Of a DNA stretch of 64,000 nucleotides, positions 43,530 through 55,390 are shown in pieces. The notes under the pieces are model-generated. The model had not been told where the DNA came from. It did no database searches and saw only the letters and a list, made by a program, of their open reading frames with translations. Source of the stretch: Oscheius sp. JU75 (taxonomy: Eukaryota; Nematoda; Chromadorea; Rhabditida; Rhabditidae); assembly GCA_037178855.1 (NCBI GenBank), contig JASJZC010000001.1, forward strand, positions 2,418,001 through 2,482,000, given 5' to 3'. Both the position numbers and the translations under genes were made by a program. How positions within the stretch are numbered: the stretch's first letter is position 1; every line of letters begins with the position of its first letter.

Positions 43530-43812
43530 TCTGACGCAAGCAAACCACAGCCAACTGGCCGAACTTCGCCTTCTTCTCGTCGTCACTCCAAAGGCTTCGC
43601 CAGCTGCTTCTCCTGTACAGGTGGGCTACTGTCACCACACAATTTTTCAGGTGGAGGCTCCCGTTCCTGCAACTCCTGATCCTCCAGCAGTTGTGACCAA
43701 GCCACCGCCTGCAGCTGGACCCGTAGCTTCTCCAATGGCTTCTATGCCTCCTCCAGCAGCCATGACTCCTCCTCCTCCGATGATGAACCCGCAATGGCAC
43801 CAGCCCCGATAA
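43530..43812 (+). CDS. Pro/Ala-rich protein, 3' exons only
   Basis: The last exon 43651-43812 reads VEAPVPATPDPPAVV then Pro/Ala/Met repeats (PPPAAMTPPPPMMNPQ) to a stop. The preceding exon ends at 43620 (VVTPKASPAASPVQ) and joins in phase 0 over a 30-nt intron. The 5' end was not found. It may be a secreted low-complexity protein or a remnant; related decayed sequence lies near 40.6 and 53.05 kb. Confidence 0.4.
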
Positions 43813-44203
43813 TGATGGCTTTATAGGATTTCCTGGCTAATGATATAGCGAAACATTGTTATCTGTGTGTAGAGGTAACTACCGGAACCCACCAACCCTC
43901 GCCAAAGTGAAGCTGCTCTTTAACTAAAACGTGGCTGAGTATTCAATACTTGCGTGAAAACAGGTACTACCATGAAAACAAATGTGTTACAATAGTGACC
44001 ACCTATTTTCGAGCAAGGCATACTGACAGGATGAATGATAAGGGTCACAGTAATCTGTGAATTTCTGTTGACTCACTGAAAATAATAAACTTCCGCCCAT
44101 TTCCCTCTCCTCGGCAAAAACTGGCCGGATAATCCACTGATTCACCCCGTGACAACAGGCAGGATAAATATCCGCGGTTTGGAAATTATTTTACCCCAAC
44201 ACC

Positions 44204-44917
44204 ATGCTCACAAAGATCGTCGTCTCCCTCGCTCTCGTCTCTATCACCTTGGCCGAGATGAAGCGCCATCAGAACATTACCGTAATCGGACAGATTTCCT
44301 GCAGCGGCAAGCCCGTTTCCGGAGCTCTGATCGAGTTGAAGGAAAAGGATTTCCGTGAGTTTCAGCTTATTTTACTACCGCGCTTGCACCAGAGCTCTCG
44401 ATAAAACTCGACGCTGGTTTTGTCCTCTTGGCTCACTCGGTTAGCACTTCGACAAATCAAAAGCGGTCGGGTTCGGATCCCGGTCTGGTGAAACTTGCTT
44501 GACTTTTCATGAACGTCTCTAGAAGGTTTTACAGCTCGGGTCACAATTACGTTTCTCTCCAATTTTTTCCTCCTAGGCAGTTTTACCGCGATTTGCGCGC
44601 TGAATCCAAACAGGATAACGGTACTGTAATAGGGTTCCAGTTTCCAAGGACGACAATCTGATGACCACGCAGACCGATAAGAACGGAACTTTCGTCGCCT
44701 ATGGAGAGGTCTGTCCAATTTCTCGTTGCGAAGGGTTACGGTACTTTAGGACAACGAAGTCATGGACATCAGTCCCTATCTGATCGTCCACCACAACTGT
44801 ACCAAGCTCCCCTGCAATGCTAAGAGCATCTTTGACGTCCCCTCGTCGAAAATCAACGACGTTTTTGATTTCAACGTAGATCTGTCCAGCGTGAAGGACG
44901 CGGAGAAGAGTTGCTAA
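44204..44917 (+). CDS. Transthyretin-like (TTR/TTL) secreted protein
   Basis: Exons 44204-44354, 44641-44708 and 44750-44917 give 128 aa. The signal peptide is MLTKIVVSLALVSITLA. The mature protein follows the nematode TTL pattern: VIGQISCSGKPVSGALIELK, then TTQTDKNGTFVAYGE, then PYLIVHHNCTKLPCNAKS, with Cys positions as in the family and a C-terminal Cys. TTLs are small extracellular beta-sandwich proteins; one C. elegans member bridges dying cells to phagocytes, while most are uncharacterised. AATAAAG lies at 44921. The 286-nt first intron contains a tRNA-like sequence near 44430-44500. Confidence 0.93.
44427..44500 (+). repeat. tRNA-like sequence in TTL intron
   Basis: It contains GGCTCACTCGGTTAGCAC (A-box-like) and GGTTCGGATCCCGG (B-box-like) about 30 nt apart. 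The acceptor ends do not pair, so it is not a good tRNA; a tRNA-derived repeat or decayed gene is likelier. Confidence 0.4.
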
Positions 44918-45082
44918 CTGTAAATAAAGGTTTTGGAATGTTAGAAGACCCTCCAATGGAAAACTACATTGAGAAAACAGGAATAACAAGAAAATGTGAA
45001 CACTGGCGGCAAAAACAATAAGCGAAAGTGGCAGGGCAATTAATATGATGCATATTTGCAAGAGAGAAAGGGGACTAACAAT

Positions 45083-48000
45083 TCAATTGTTGTTGTTGTT
45101 GTTGCTGTCGTCGAAGGTCGTCTGCTGGAGTTCCTGGATTCCCCTCAGCGTGTGTCCTCGGGTCAGAGTGACCTTGGAGTAGTCAATGGGCGTCTCAGCT
45201 TCGAGCTCAGGGATGGACTGAAAATAGAAATGAGTATTGGCTAGAGGTTACTTATTTCAGGGGGGTATTAATCGTCTGACTCATCGAGGAAATCTTTACT
45301 ATCTAAAAGACAGACCCTGTTTCTTTTTTTGCTTGTTTGTCTGTGGCCAAGAAACAAAGATGGCAAGACAATTAGGTGACAAGTTAGCCGTGAGCAGAGA
45401 GCAGCATGGGGATGTCGCTCTGTTCATGGTAGCTTAACGACTCCGCAGGCTGCCGGTCTGCACTGAATACCAGGTCGTACCTCGAGCAGTTTCTTGTCGT
45501 CCTCGGGCTTCGGCTTCCTCAGTGTGACCGTCGACATCGACTCTTGGAGGGGACTGAAAATGACTCGATTAGGTGGATTTTCAGAGCTTTGCAGTTTTTC
45601 TAATAATAGTTCTGGATACAAGTCTAATCATACACAGCCACTGTTACGCGTGCAGAAAGTTTGTGCTGCGTACTTCATTCGACCGACTCTGAACAAAGTT
45701 TCCAGCCTTCGAAGTTTCAGCACAGAGGATAATGTATTGGTAAGAGGCGCCGCCTGAACCGCACGTCCCGGGTTCAAACCCCCAAGCTTTTGAACAAGCG
45801 AACAATGATGAACATGGCATACAAAAGGTTCTCAAGGTGACAAGTACACTGGATTACAAGAGCTTCAACCCCAAAGAGGCGATCTTCTATTTTGTTATGG
45901 CTATTTCGGAAACCGCAGTATTTCAGCTGAATGTTTCCAAGGAATACTCGCAAAAAAGAGTAAAACTCACACAGCAACTGGCTGAACGACCGACTTCCAG
46001 AGCTGAGTGCAGAGCTCGTGAACGACGAGTCCGTCGGCGTGATAGAGGACAAAGTTGAGGAAGAGGACACCGTCTGTCCTAAACTTTCTTTTTAGAGGGA
46101 AACAACCACAAAACGATACCTGAGAATATTAGAGACAAAATGATCGGTCAGATTGCGGCCCTGGATAGGGTAGGACTGGATTCCAAGCTCTTTTTCGGCC
46201 GAGGCCACCAGGACGGCCTGGTCGGGCAGCAGACGTTCCGCGACGTAGCTTCTGTAGCTGGAACTGACGAGCAGAAGTGTGACGTAGAGGGCCGCGATAA
46301 GATTGACGACGAAGACGAACATCAGCCAGAAATAGATGACGACGAAGAGCTTCTCGTTGATGAAGTTCATCATCAGCACGCAGGGGAACTTCCAGTTGCG
46401 CGTTTGGGCCAGATCCTGGAAAATTTGAGTTAAAAAGACACTGGAACCGTGGTGAAACTGAAAAAGGAACCTTTGGAGCCAGTCCGGTCGAAAATTCAGA
46501 TCAGGGCCGAAAAACTTGGATCGAAAGACGTCCGTTTAAGCAAATGACCTGATGCCAAGGATGTTCAAAACCTACAATTTGATTGACATCACAGCGAACG
46601 ACGAACGGGAAGAAGCCTTGAACGCCGTCAATATCCTCGTTCGTGGAGGTCCATCTGGAGGTGAGTACCTGGAAAACAAAGAACTGAGCTTTAGATAGCA
46701 CTTCGGCGAAAACGTTAATTCTGTGAGCTTTTAGGTTTATTTTACATATAAAAACGCACCGCTACGAAGAAACATGCTATTTTTCACATTACCTCGACTT
46801 GTAAAGAGTAATTTCTGTCACAAAGTAACTGACAAATTGGCAATTAGGGCTTATTACAGACAGATACACACACAGACTTTTAAGCGTACAAGCTAGGCTG
46901 CCTAACTTGTTGGGCCCCTTGAGGCATATCTACCTTGTCCTTTCCCCAGCAAAAATGATTGCTGATGTCATTTCTAATAAGTGAAACTCACTTTCCACTC
47001 TTTGACCCCACTTTCTATCCCTCAAACCCACTTCCCTTTCACTCTTTGAACCCATTTCCCATTGCTCAACCTAATTCCCTGTCCAAGTAATGCTAACGCC
47101 CCTTGGGCTCATTGCCAGTAATAATCCGATTCTTTCAAAACTGCTCGATTTCTATTTCCTTCTGTCCAACTGTCGTGACCTTTCCTCCCACTCCAACCTG
47201 TCCGCATTCCCAATCGAGGTACCGTGACAGGAACAACGTTTCCTCAACGAAACTATCTCCCAAACTGACTCGATTTGGCTTGACTTGCCAACATTTAGTG
47301 TGCGCACAAAATAGTGCACACTAATTGGCAATATTGGCTTCAGACAGACAGACAGAGACGCGAGGACATTTTAAACTAGATTGACTGGATTCGAAACAAT
47401 TCAAAATTCTGAGAGGGATTTAGATTCTTCGCAATAAAAACTGCAAAAAGACTCACCTCTAGACCCCAATAGGGGTTAAAATTGTAGGGAATAATCCAGG
47501 CGAGGAAGACGAACTGGCCGAGGACGTTAAGCACAGCCACCCATTTCTTGAGGGCGAAGAAGGCCGTCACGGATCGGCCGAACAGGGATCTGAATTCTTT
47601 TTTTTTGCGTGGGGAGAGTAAAAGAGGAACCGCTTGGTATTGAGGTTGAGACTTGTGCACAGATACTTCGAAACACGCTCCACGCCCTCTTTCCTCTCTT
47701 TTCCGCTGAGTTTCTTCACGTCGACCAGCTCCTTGACTAGCGAATCCACATCAACTGAAAGTAAGAGCGTTAGTGACAATTCTGGGGAGAGAAAAGCCTC
47801 TTGAACTTGAAAAAGCAGCCAGGTCTTTTGACTTCAGTTTTAATCGACAAATGGTTTTGGCAGACGCGGGACTCGAACCCGGGACCTCTGGTTCACAAGC
47901 AGTGATTTAGCCGACTGGGCCATTCAGAAAACAATTTAAGAAGGGTACAAATGTTGTTTTTAGTCTACAACCAGTAAAACTGCAATATGGAGACTTTGAA

Positions 48001-48649
48001 CCTTGTCAACAAAACGATTTTGAAAGTCTAGGACTGCTTCAAACGATTCCATTAATAAGACGCCAAAAAATAGCAAGACCAAAGGAGGCAGACTTTGGTC
48101 CACGGAAGAAAAATTCGGAGCATACCGATGAACCATTCGCTGGCAATTCCCCAGACGCCTCGCGGGAGAAGGAAGAGAAGAGCCTGTACGCCCAGAATGT
48201 ATGGAACCCACTGAAAAAAAACTTATATTAAGAATACCAGCAAATAACCTGATAATAGACCAACATGCTCGATTGTGAATTGCCTTTATCCTTCCACCAG
48301 TTGTGCTCATTGAAGGGCGTCGTGAAGGTGGCCTTGTTTTTAACGAAGCAGTAGCCATTGAAGAATTTGACCCAGCCTTCTGAAAAACTGGACATTTCTA
48401 GGCTCTGTAATCGAACAAAACCTGGGTTTTCGGTCGGAATGAAGCAGTTGATGGGATCGCCGAAGTTCTGGCCGGCTGTGGCCACTATTGCGAAGAAAAT
48501 AAGCATGTAAAAGCTGATGACGACATTCATTCGATCGCTCATGTCCTCGCTCATCAGTTGATCATTCTGAACATGGTTTTTAGGATGATAAAATGGCGTA
48601 AACTTACTCGATCTTTCAGAAAGTCTAGAAAATCAGGGAATTTCAGCAT
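45083..48649 (-). CDS. Innexin (gap-junction channel subunit)
   Basis: Eleven exons keep phase and give 454 aa: 48649-48608, 48566-48422, 48379-48249, 48210-48126, 47754-47631, 47589-47457, 46668-46576, 46415-46120, 46078-45971, 45553-45481, 45217-45083. Four membrane segments: NVVISFYMLIFFAIVATAG, VPYILGVQALLFLLP, VLNVLGQFVFLAWIIPY, LFVVIYFWLMFVFVVNLIAA. Family marks are YYQWVPYILG, FFPFVVRCDV (second extracellular loop) and LNFVLYHADGLVVHELCTQLW. The end is poly-Asn. Innexins form electrical synapses and hemichannels. The first extracellular loop is divergent (FFNGYCFVKNKATFTTPF). An in-frame upstream exon (to about 49170) could extend the N-terminus. Confidence 0.9.
47090..47362. repeat. 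Dispersed ~300-bp repeat, copy 2 (in innexin intron)
   Basis: Same element as 32120-32415, same orientation, with small indels. The ATTAGTGTGC...GCACACTAAT palindrome is conserved exactly. It lies in a large innexin intron. Confidence 0.75.
47858..47932 (-). repeat. tRNA-like sequence in innexin intron
   Basis: On the minus strand: GGCCCAGTCGGCTAAATCAC (A-box-like), CTTGTGAAC and GGTTCGAGTCCCGCG (B-box-like), ending TGCCA. The T arm is good, but the anticodon stem has mismatches and the acceptor stem does not pair. It resembles a decayed tRNA or tRNA-derived SINE. Confidence 0.45.
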
Positions 48650-48759
48650 GGCTGTCTGGAAAACCAATATTGTTGAGCGGAAATAACGTAAAGAAAAACG
48701 TATATAAGAACTGTGAGCAAGAATAAAGTTGTACAGGATTTTCCCGAAATCTGCCACTG

Positions 48760-50215
48760 TACATCATGGCGAACCCATCAACATTTCTATCATTTTTATC
48801 CAATTTCGGCTAAAAAGAGGTTCGCCACGATGTTTTGATCGTCAGCAAGCTATTCAATACAAAGAAGTAACAGAAAGTGGTGTAGCTCAGAGTCTAAATG
48901 GCAAATTTGCAGAAGGGGAAAAAATTTAGGAATTGACGCGGATTTCCAAAGCGTTTCTGCAACCTCTAAATTCGTGATGGAACCTCGTTTAGTCCTTTAG
49001 CCGCTGCTCCGATTGGCATTTTCCAGCGTCTGCTTTCAACTTTTTTGATCTTTTCCTGTCCTTTCCTACTATTTTCCCCTTCAATTCGTGCCTACATGCA
49101 CCCAGCACACATAAAAAAAGCGAGGATGTTTTCTAAGTGATTCACTGGTCCTCAGTGTACATTCGAAGACTTACATTTAAAGACGAGAAGCTGGTATAGT
49201 CATTCAAGAATGGGTTGACTGGCGGCGTGCTGTAGAGTTCTTCCACGAGGGACCTGCCAGGCCAGTCCTTTAACGTTTGGCAGCGGATTTTGGCAGTTTT
49301 CTGGTTCTTTTCAAATTTTCTCACCTTTTTAATGGTAATTTTCAAACATAACGAATATCAACAAAAAAGGGCTGATAAGAAAAAAATATACAGAAAAATC
49401 AGGTGGAATTCACTGCCAAAGGCTAAAGGATTGGCTCGGCGGGTCCCGCGGGGAAAAATTCTACAGTATGCCACCAGTCAACCCCATTGCTGAACAGACT
49501 ATAGCTGTTGTCGTGGTCATTCTGGTAGATTGATCCGGCTACACAGTGATGTCTTCTACTCATGACCTGGTTGATATTCCATTGGATTCCGGTGAAATGT
49601 AGTAGCATTGTTCGAGACTGAAGGCTTAATCTTCTGCTTCATTCGCTCCCTTCTGAAAAACTGCTCCTAGGAGATCGAGGAGCTTACCTGACTGACTCTT
49701 TCTGACTTTATTTTTATTAAGGTCTTCAGTTTCAGGAGTAGTTCGTGCGAGCAGCCATCTGTTTTAATTATTCTGTCTGCTCAGATAAATTGGGTTTTTT
49801 GTACCGTTTTTTTGAAGACGTTTGCGTTTCGGTTAACTTTCTAGTTGAGCTACCACAAATTGTGCGAGATTTCTATACACCTTTCCGCTTACAACTGACT
49901 TGCCACTTAATTGTCAATAATTCTTTACCTGCCATCTTTGCTTCGTGGCCTCGGACAAACAAACAAACACACAGTCAACCACAGACACCATTGCGCTTTC
50001 ATAGTTTAGATATCAGTCAATACTTCTTGGAGGATTCTAACAGAGAAAGTGACAGTGGTTCAACGGTGTAATTTGAGACTCGAGAAAAGAATGGGATCTC
50101 CCGCAAGAACCTGATAAGGTGGGAACTTTTTGCCGTAGCCGATATATCCATTCTCGAAACTGGTTTGGAGGCATATAAAACCGATGAGATAAGTGAAAAA
50201 CCTCTAGTCTCCCCT
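48760..50215. other. Largely non-coding interval
   Basis: Apart from the inverted pair at 49.2-49.5 kb, frames here lack recognisable features. The right edge is the promoter of the C6 protein gene. Confidence 0.35.
49203..49490. repeat. Inverted duplication of a possible upstream innexin exon
   Basis: Arms 49203-49285 and 49405-49490 are reverse complements (for example GGGTTGACTGG and CCAGTCAACCCC). The left arm on the minus strand is open (LVEELYSTPPVNPFLNDYTS) up to a GTAAGT donor at about 49173. That exon would splice in frame to the innexin exon at 48655. Confidence 0.5.
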
Positions 50216-50220
50216 AAACA

Positions 50221-51533
50221 ATGCTAAAGCATCTTCTGCAAGCTATCCTTCTAGCATTTCTTCATTTTAAAGGGGGAGATTCGTGTGCAGCAACTAGTGG
50301 AGTAGCGACAACAACGTGAGTAGTTTGCGAGACACTGACAGTGACAATAGCCTACCTGAATTGGAGTCTCGTACTGACGTGAAGTAGCATTCGGCGAATA
50401 CTTTGGTAATACTTTAGTAGGCTAGCCTTCTTGGCAACGGCTCGCCGGTCGGGAAGAAAGTAGAAGCAATTGTCTGAGGAGGAGAAAATTCTTGGTCATC
50501 ACTCGTGGCGGGAGCTAGTGAAACAGGAATGGGAGCATTGACCTGAAGTGGGGACAGCAGCCTACCTGATCTGGAGTCTTGCCTGGAAGTGAAGTAGCAG
50601 CTGACTCAAAGTCTTCGAAGCAATAGGATAAGAAGGAGGTAGAGAGGAGTTCAAGCAGCTGATTGTTGTTGCGGTGGTCAAATCTTGCGAAGAGGAGCAG
50701 TTACTCGAGTAGGCTACCCATTTTGACATCAGCTCACGGAACGAGAAAGCAATAGAAGTTAATTACAGAAGGGGGGATTACGGTAACATGCCAAGGATAA
50801 TCTGCAAGTTAGAAGCAACTCTTTGCTTCCCTAATTGACCAAGTTTGCATTGAAGATTTTTTCTTTTCGTGTCGAGGGCTGTGTTCTAGCCAGGAGAAAA
50901 CCAGTTACTGTAAGAGTAGCTCTGTCCCGCTGTCTCGGATAGTTTTGAGACAGTCGATGACACACATAGGGTCTGATAAACAGACAGAAAGAAAGACGAG
51001 GACAGGCATTGACTGATTCTGACAGGAACTTTGAGACGACAGACTGGCATTGGGCATAAGACAAATGATTCTGTAGATGTGTCAGAGGTTTTTGGGGCAA
51101 AATCACTGACCGCGTCTTCCTTTCAGTATCATTCCCACCACCACTACCACCGCTACAACGTGTCCCTGTACTCAAGGAATAGCCCAAGCCTCTTCGGGAA
51201 ATGATGAAATCGGCGATGGTATAATCACGAGTCAACTCATGACAACTATTGGTACTGTTAATACTCGTCTTACCTGCCAAATAACTCTGACCTGTGATGC
51301 CGAGGGCAATTTCCTGGTATCACTGAAGCTTCCACAGGTTGAACAGTCTTTCTGATCTTACAAAACTATTTCAGATTAACAACCAAATAATATCGGAAGG
51401 ATGCGCTGTCATAACCGGAAGTGTGGATTGTGACACCAATCCCGAGTCGGCTACCTATGGAATGTTTGTGTCACAAGGAAGGGTCATTAATAGCGCTGTC
51501 TGTGAACCTGCGCCTATGGAGTGCGCTCCCTAA
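50221..51533 (+). CDS. Secreted C6-domain protein
   Basis: Exons 50221-50315, 51127-51337 and 51375-51533 give 154 aa. A signal peptide (MLKHLLQAILLAFLHFKGGD) is followed by a Thr-rich linker and a ~100-residue Cys-patterned domain: CPCTQG, RLTCQITLTCDAEGNF, SEGCAVITGSVDCDTNP, SAVCEP, MECAP. This matches the nematode C6 domain of unknown function found in secreted and surface proteins. Intron phases (2, then 0) are identical in the opposite-strand gene at 51993-52670, so they are tail-to-tail duplicates. AATAAAG lies at 51536. The 811-nt first intron holds two TGACAGTG...GCCTACCTG motifs. Confidence 0.8.
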
Positions 51534-51992
51534 TTAATAAAGTTCTCGGTAATCGAGAGAGGACAGCCTTTGTGATACTTTCCGGCACGCGGGTGAAAGC
51601 AAGTTAGACGAAAAAGTGAAAGGTGATTCGCGAGAGATGATAAAGAAGGATCTGTGAGACACAGGGACAGTGACAGTAGCCTACCTGAAACACATCTTTG
51701 GAGCAGAACTAACGATTGGATGATAGCTGTAGACTACTGGATTAGAGCGATTACAGTCGACAAGTTACCGCCTATCTTGGCGTCCGCCTACCTGTCAAGT
51801 CTAAACCCAGTCACTAGTGAAACCTCAGTGCTCGTCAGCTCCTCGCTCGTGCAGCTCGTTTTCTACTAATCAGGCCAAGTATTTCTACATTTCTACCAAG
51901 TTTCTCCCCAACTCATTCGCACTCACTCACCATTGACCTTTATTAGCCCATCGAATTGCGTAAGATATGTTGTTTCAGCTTTTATTAGCTAT

Positions 51993-52670
51993 TTACGGCG
52001 TACATTCAATAGCTTTAACTTCGCACTCAATAGTAGTTACCACCTCATACTCTCCCTCAATGTCGTAGATCCATTTTCCGTAGTCGTCCCTGCTTGAGTT
52101 CATTTCACAGGTGATCTCACTCGAGACGACAGTATTACAGCCGTTTCCAATCACTTGACCAGCAGTTGGAGCCTGAAAACAGTATCTACAAAAGGGAGAA
52201 ATTCAAATTACTCGAACTCGGATGGTCGTGTCAGCATCCAGACCGGCCACACAGGTCGCCGTGGCAGTCAGAAGGCACATATCCCCAGTCTCATTCCGTA
52301 CATATGACCACATCAAAGATTCGGCGTCAATGGATGTGCTGTCAGTGTTTTCAAGACGAGCCGTGGCAAGATTTGCCATACAGGGAGCGCAAACTGTGGT
52401 AGTGGTTGTAGTTGTGCTTGTTGTGGTAGTCGTGCTGGTACTGCTACTACTGGTGCCACTACTTGATTTGATTTGGGAACTGTCTCTGTCTCTATGTTTC
52501 TCTGTCTCACTGGCTTACTGTCTCTCTCACTGTGTCATTGTACCTCTGTCTCTCTAAACTCACGTCGAAATAGTGACAGCAATACCAGCATTACTTGTAG
52601 AAAAACACGACTCTCCAAAGTAAAAGCTGCTCAAAGATACAAGTATGAGTTGAAGAAGCAAGCATAGCAT
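51993..52670 (-). CDS. Secreted C6-domain protein, paralogue
   Basis: Exons 52670-52564, 52461-52212 and 52172-51993 give 178 aa. The signal peptide MLCLLLQLILVSLSSFYFGE is followed by a Ser/Thr linker that is likely O-glycosylated. The C6 domain has CAPCMANLA, MCLLTATATCVAGLD, GNGCNTVVSSEITCEMN, ECEVKAIECTP. Intron phases are identical to the gene at 50221. The two genes converge with ~460 nt between stops. Function unknown. Confidence 0.8.
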
Positions 52671-52749
52671 GATCACAAAGACGGTCGAACTCAACTGATG
52701 GATAGAGATCAGTCGGAATCTTTTAAAGGGGCTGGCGGGAACATATTTG

Positions 52750-53710
52750 CCCGTTTCGGCATTTAACTTTCATTCATTGGGAGGATGCGCGATCGAAAAA
52801 CCATGCGCAAGAGAATCAAGAGATCAGACCAGAGGGAGCCAGTCACTCGCAAAAACAGTTTTTCTGTCAACTTGCAGAGCACATGCTCTTCTGACTTGCA
52901 AATTACCCTTCACAGTCGTAATTTCCTCTACTGCGAGTAGAGTCATTACTACTAAGTACTCGTCTCGCGTGCTGTTGCCCGGATGTATAGCCTACTGGAA
53001 GAACTGTTTTGCCCTACAGAACTGATTACCACAGCCAGCTGCCGGAACTTTTCTCCAGCAGCCTTCTGCTGGTCCTGTTTCTCCAGCAGCTACTCCTGTT
53101 CACGTAGGCTACTGTCACTGTCAGTCTTTGGATTGCGCTTGTTCGAAGTGATCGCTGATGCATGTTCCTGTCGAACCTATAGAACGGGGTGATAACCCTT
53201 CTAGTGATCTTCCGCGACGATTTAAAAACTGAAGAATAGAGATTTGATTTATCGGGAGTTTCACTAATGGAACTCTCACTACATAATTTGACAGGCTGAA
53301 ATGTTGTCACGAGACTTACAAGTTTCACCTCGTCGCATCAACGTCGCAACCGTATTGTCTCGGTGCGTCTTCTCAACGACCTCGTGGCTTTTGCTATCTG
53401 TGACAGGTAAATCACCTCCATAACTTTTTGAGGTTAGTCTCATTTTCGACCTTGCGAAAGCAGAGGTCGATCAAATTTTGGAATGCTTTCCCTCCGAGGA
53501 GAGCGACAGGAACATTAAAAATTAAAAAAAAAACAGCCCTAATGAACCTTCAATTCTACTTGTTCTTTTACGTTTCTGTAATGACACTTCGTCTCCTTGG
53601 TTTGCGCTCCGCATTGATCAAAATAGATATGTTTACTCTCTGATACCCCACCATAGAAATCTCGATTGAATTAAGGCCAATGTTCTATTAGAATAGTTGC
53701 CACCAACCGC
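52750..53710. other. No intact gene
   Basis: A decayed segment at 53030-53125 resembles the Pro/Ala-rich region at 43.5 kb and ends with GTAGGCTACTGTCACTGTCA. No complete gene was supported. Confidence 0.35.
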
Positions 53711-53718
53711 CACATTCA

Positions 53719-55390
53719 ATGTCTAGCAAGAAGAATGAATTTCGTCTTTTCTATTGGATACTTTGTTCTGTCTTGTTTTTCACGGTTATTGTAATGTGTG
53801 TACCTCCATACATAGTGAGTAGACAGAGACAAAGACCTTTCGAGTTTCAGATCTTCACCAGTGCTAAAAATGAAGTAATTTACTACGAGCCATATGTCTA
53901 CCCAATTCTTGATATTATATTTTTCATTATCCATTTTCCTTTAGCCTTGGTAGGTCATCATGTTTTTTTTTATTTTCTTCAGATTTTCGGTTTCAACAAG
54001 GAGTTCAAGACCCAGAAAACATTCAAAATCATGTTCGTTTTGAGCATCTGCGAGTGCACAATCCTAATTACTGATCCATTCATTACTATTGGGGAATATG
54101 GAGATATTCCCGTCCCGGACTGCTTTGAAATCCTCGTGAATCTCCATTTGGATCTCTGGGTCACAGCACAATGGATCAACTTTGTCCTGGCATACAACCG
54201 ACTAGCCACCGTAGCTCTTTCTGATTGGCGCCTTTACAACCATATCCTGATTTACTACGCCATGTACGTCTGGATTGCTGGACAGTATGTCTTTTACAAT
54301 GTCTTTGAGACAATTTACTGGTCGAGGAAGTGGTATGGATGGCCGAAGCTCAGCAAGTTTCAGCGTTCGGTGGTTTTTGAAGTCACATATTGTAAGTAGT
54401 TACCGTAATAGATCCTTCACGGGTTCCTGCATGTGAAGCCTACCTCTCTACTACCTAAAACAGTACTGTTCATGGTTACCTTTATTTCAGTATCACAAAA
54501 CAAAAGTGGGAAGTCATATTGTCAAGAATTTAGAATATAACTAACTTTGAAGCTCAAGTTGAACCTACTTTCGTGTATTGAGATGGTAGTGACGGAAGCT
54601 ACCACAGGCATCTAGGTCAAAACTATGCAGCGTTCGGGGGTTCGTGGTTTCTGTTTGTGTCTGCAAAAAGATGACTGATCAAAGAGCTGACAAACCAAGA
54701 CTAGAGCGTAATACCGGCAGTTCTAATAGGGGAGCAAACTTGAAGAAAGAGATAAGAAGTGTAGTAAGGAACAGTTAGCCAGACACAGGTTATAGTTCTA
54801 TCTTCGTTCCTGTTACCTCATCCGAGCTCCTTAGTTGAGTAGTCTTGGGTAATCGTAGTCTTACTGATCCTGTGATCAGACTTCCTATCAGAATCCAGGA
54901 CTTGGATTATTATTCCGCACTCCCTACAGACGGAACCACTATTTTTGTTTTCCATGTCATTCCTAGACGGTTTCTTTAGTCAAACTCGTCTACGAAGAAC
55001 AAATCTTACTCTGGGTGACATGCTTGACCCTTCTTCAATATTTCTTACTATTGTTTTACATGTTCACAAAGGTCAGCTATCATCTCATTTGGGTGAATTG
55101 GACTTTAGAGAAAACAAATCCAAATTCGGAAAGAGTGGAGTCTTACCATTCAGTCCTTTATAGGTGGATTCGTTTGTGTAGCTTGGACGAACTATATTAC
55201 GGATCAGAATGCGACACTGCTCATTTGGTACACTTTGAAAGAGTTGTTCTACCGACTTTCGTTGGTGTCAAGCGCTGTTGTGTATCTTCTACTTAACGAG
55301 TTTGTACGAGACTTAATCTATAAAACAAATGGAATTCAGGCGTGTACGAAGGGCTTACATCCATTTTTGGACAACTGGAAACCTTCGTAA
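53719..55390 (+). CDS. Nematode serpentine (7TM) chemoreceptor-like protein
   Basis: Exons 53719-54391, 54980-55071 and 55154-55390 give 333 aa. About seven hydrophobic segments are visible: FYWILCSVLFFTVIVMCVPP, YVYPILDIIFFIIHFPLALV, TFKIMFVLSICECTILIT, LWVTAQWINFVLAYNRL, HILIYYAMYVWIAGQYVFY, ILLWVTCLTLLQYFLLLFY and LSLVSSAVVYLLLNEFVRDL. The AYNRLATV after TM3-4 replaces the DRY-type box as in nematode sr families. Likely a sensory-neuron receptor; the subfamily is not assigned. A 36-nt in-frame stretch (53816-53851) has a GTGAGT start and TTTCAG end and may be a tiny intron. Intron 1 contains a dispersed element (54490-54930). Inverted fragments of the 3' end lie at 56.6-56.8 and 62.2-62.6 kb. 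Confidence 0.75.
54490..54935. repeat. Dispersed element in 7TM gene intron
   Basis: It shares long matches with 56405-57130, 57570-57900 and 61970-62940, including CCGGCAGTTCTAATAGGGGA and GGTTATAGTTCTATC. A reverse-complement copy of its ~50-bp core lies at 55628-55677, so receptor exons 2-3 lie between inverted copies. Confidence 0.75.

Noticed and set aside
43498-43800. A 100-codon Arg/Ser/His-rich minus-strand frame
   Set aside because: Antisense shadow of the Pro/Ala-rich exon.
47858-47932. A functional tRNA gene on the minus strand
   Set aside because: Acceptor stem does not pair and the anticodon stem has mismatches; only the T arm is good.
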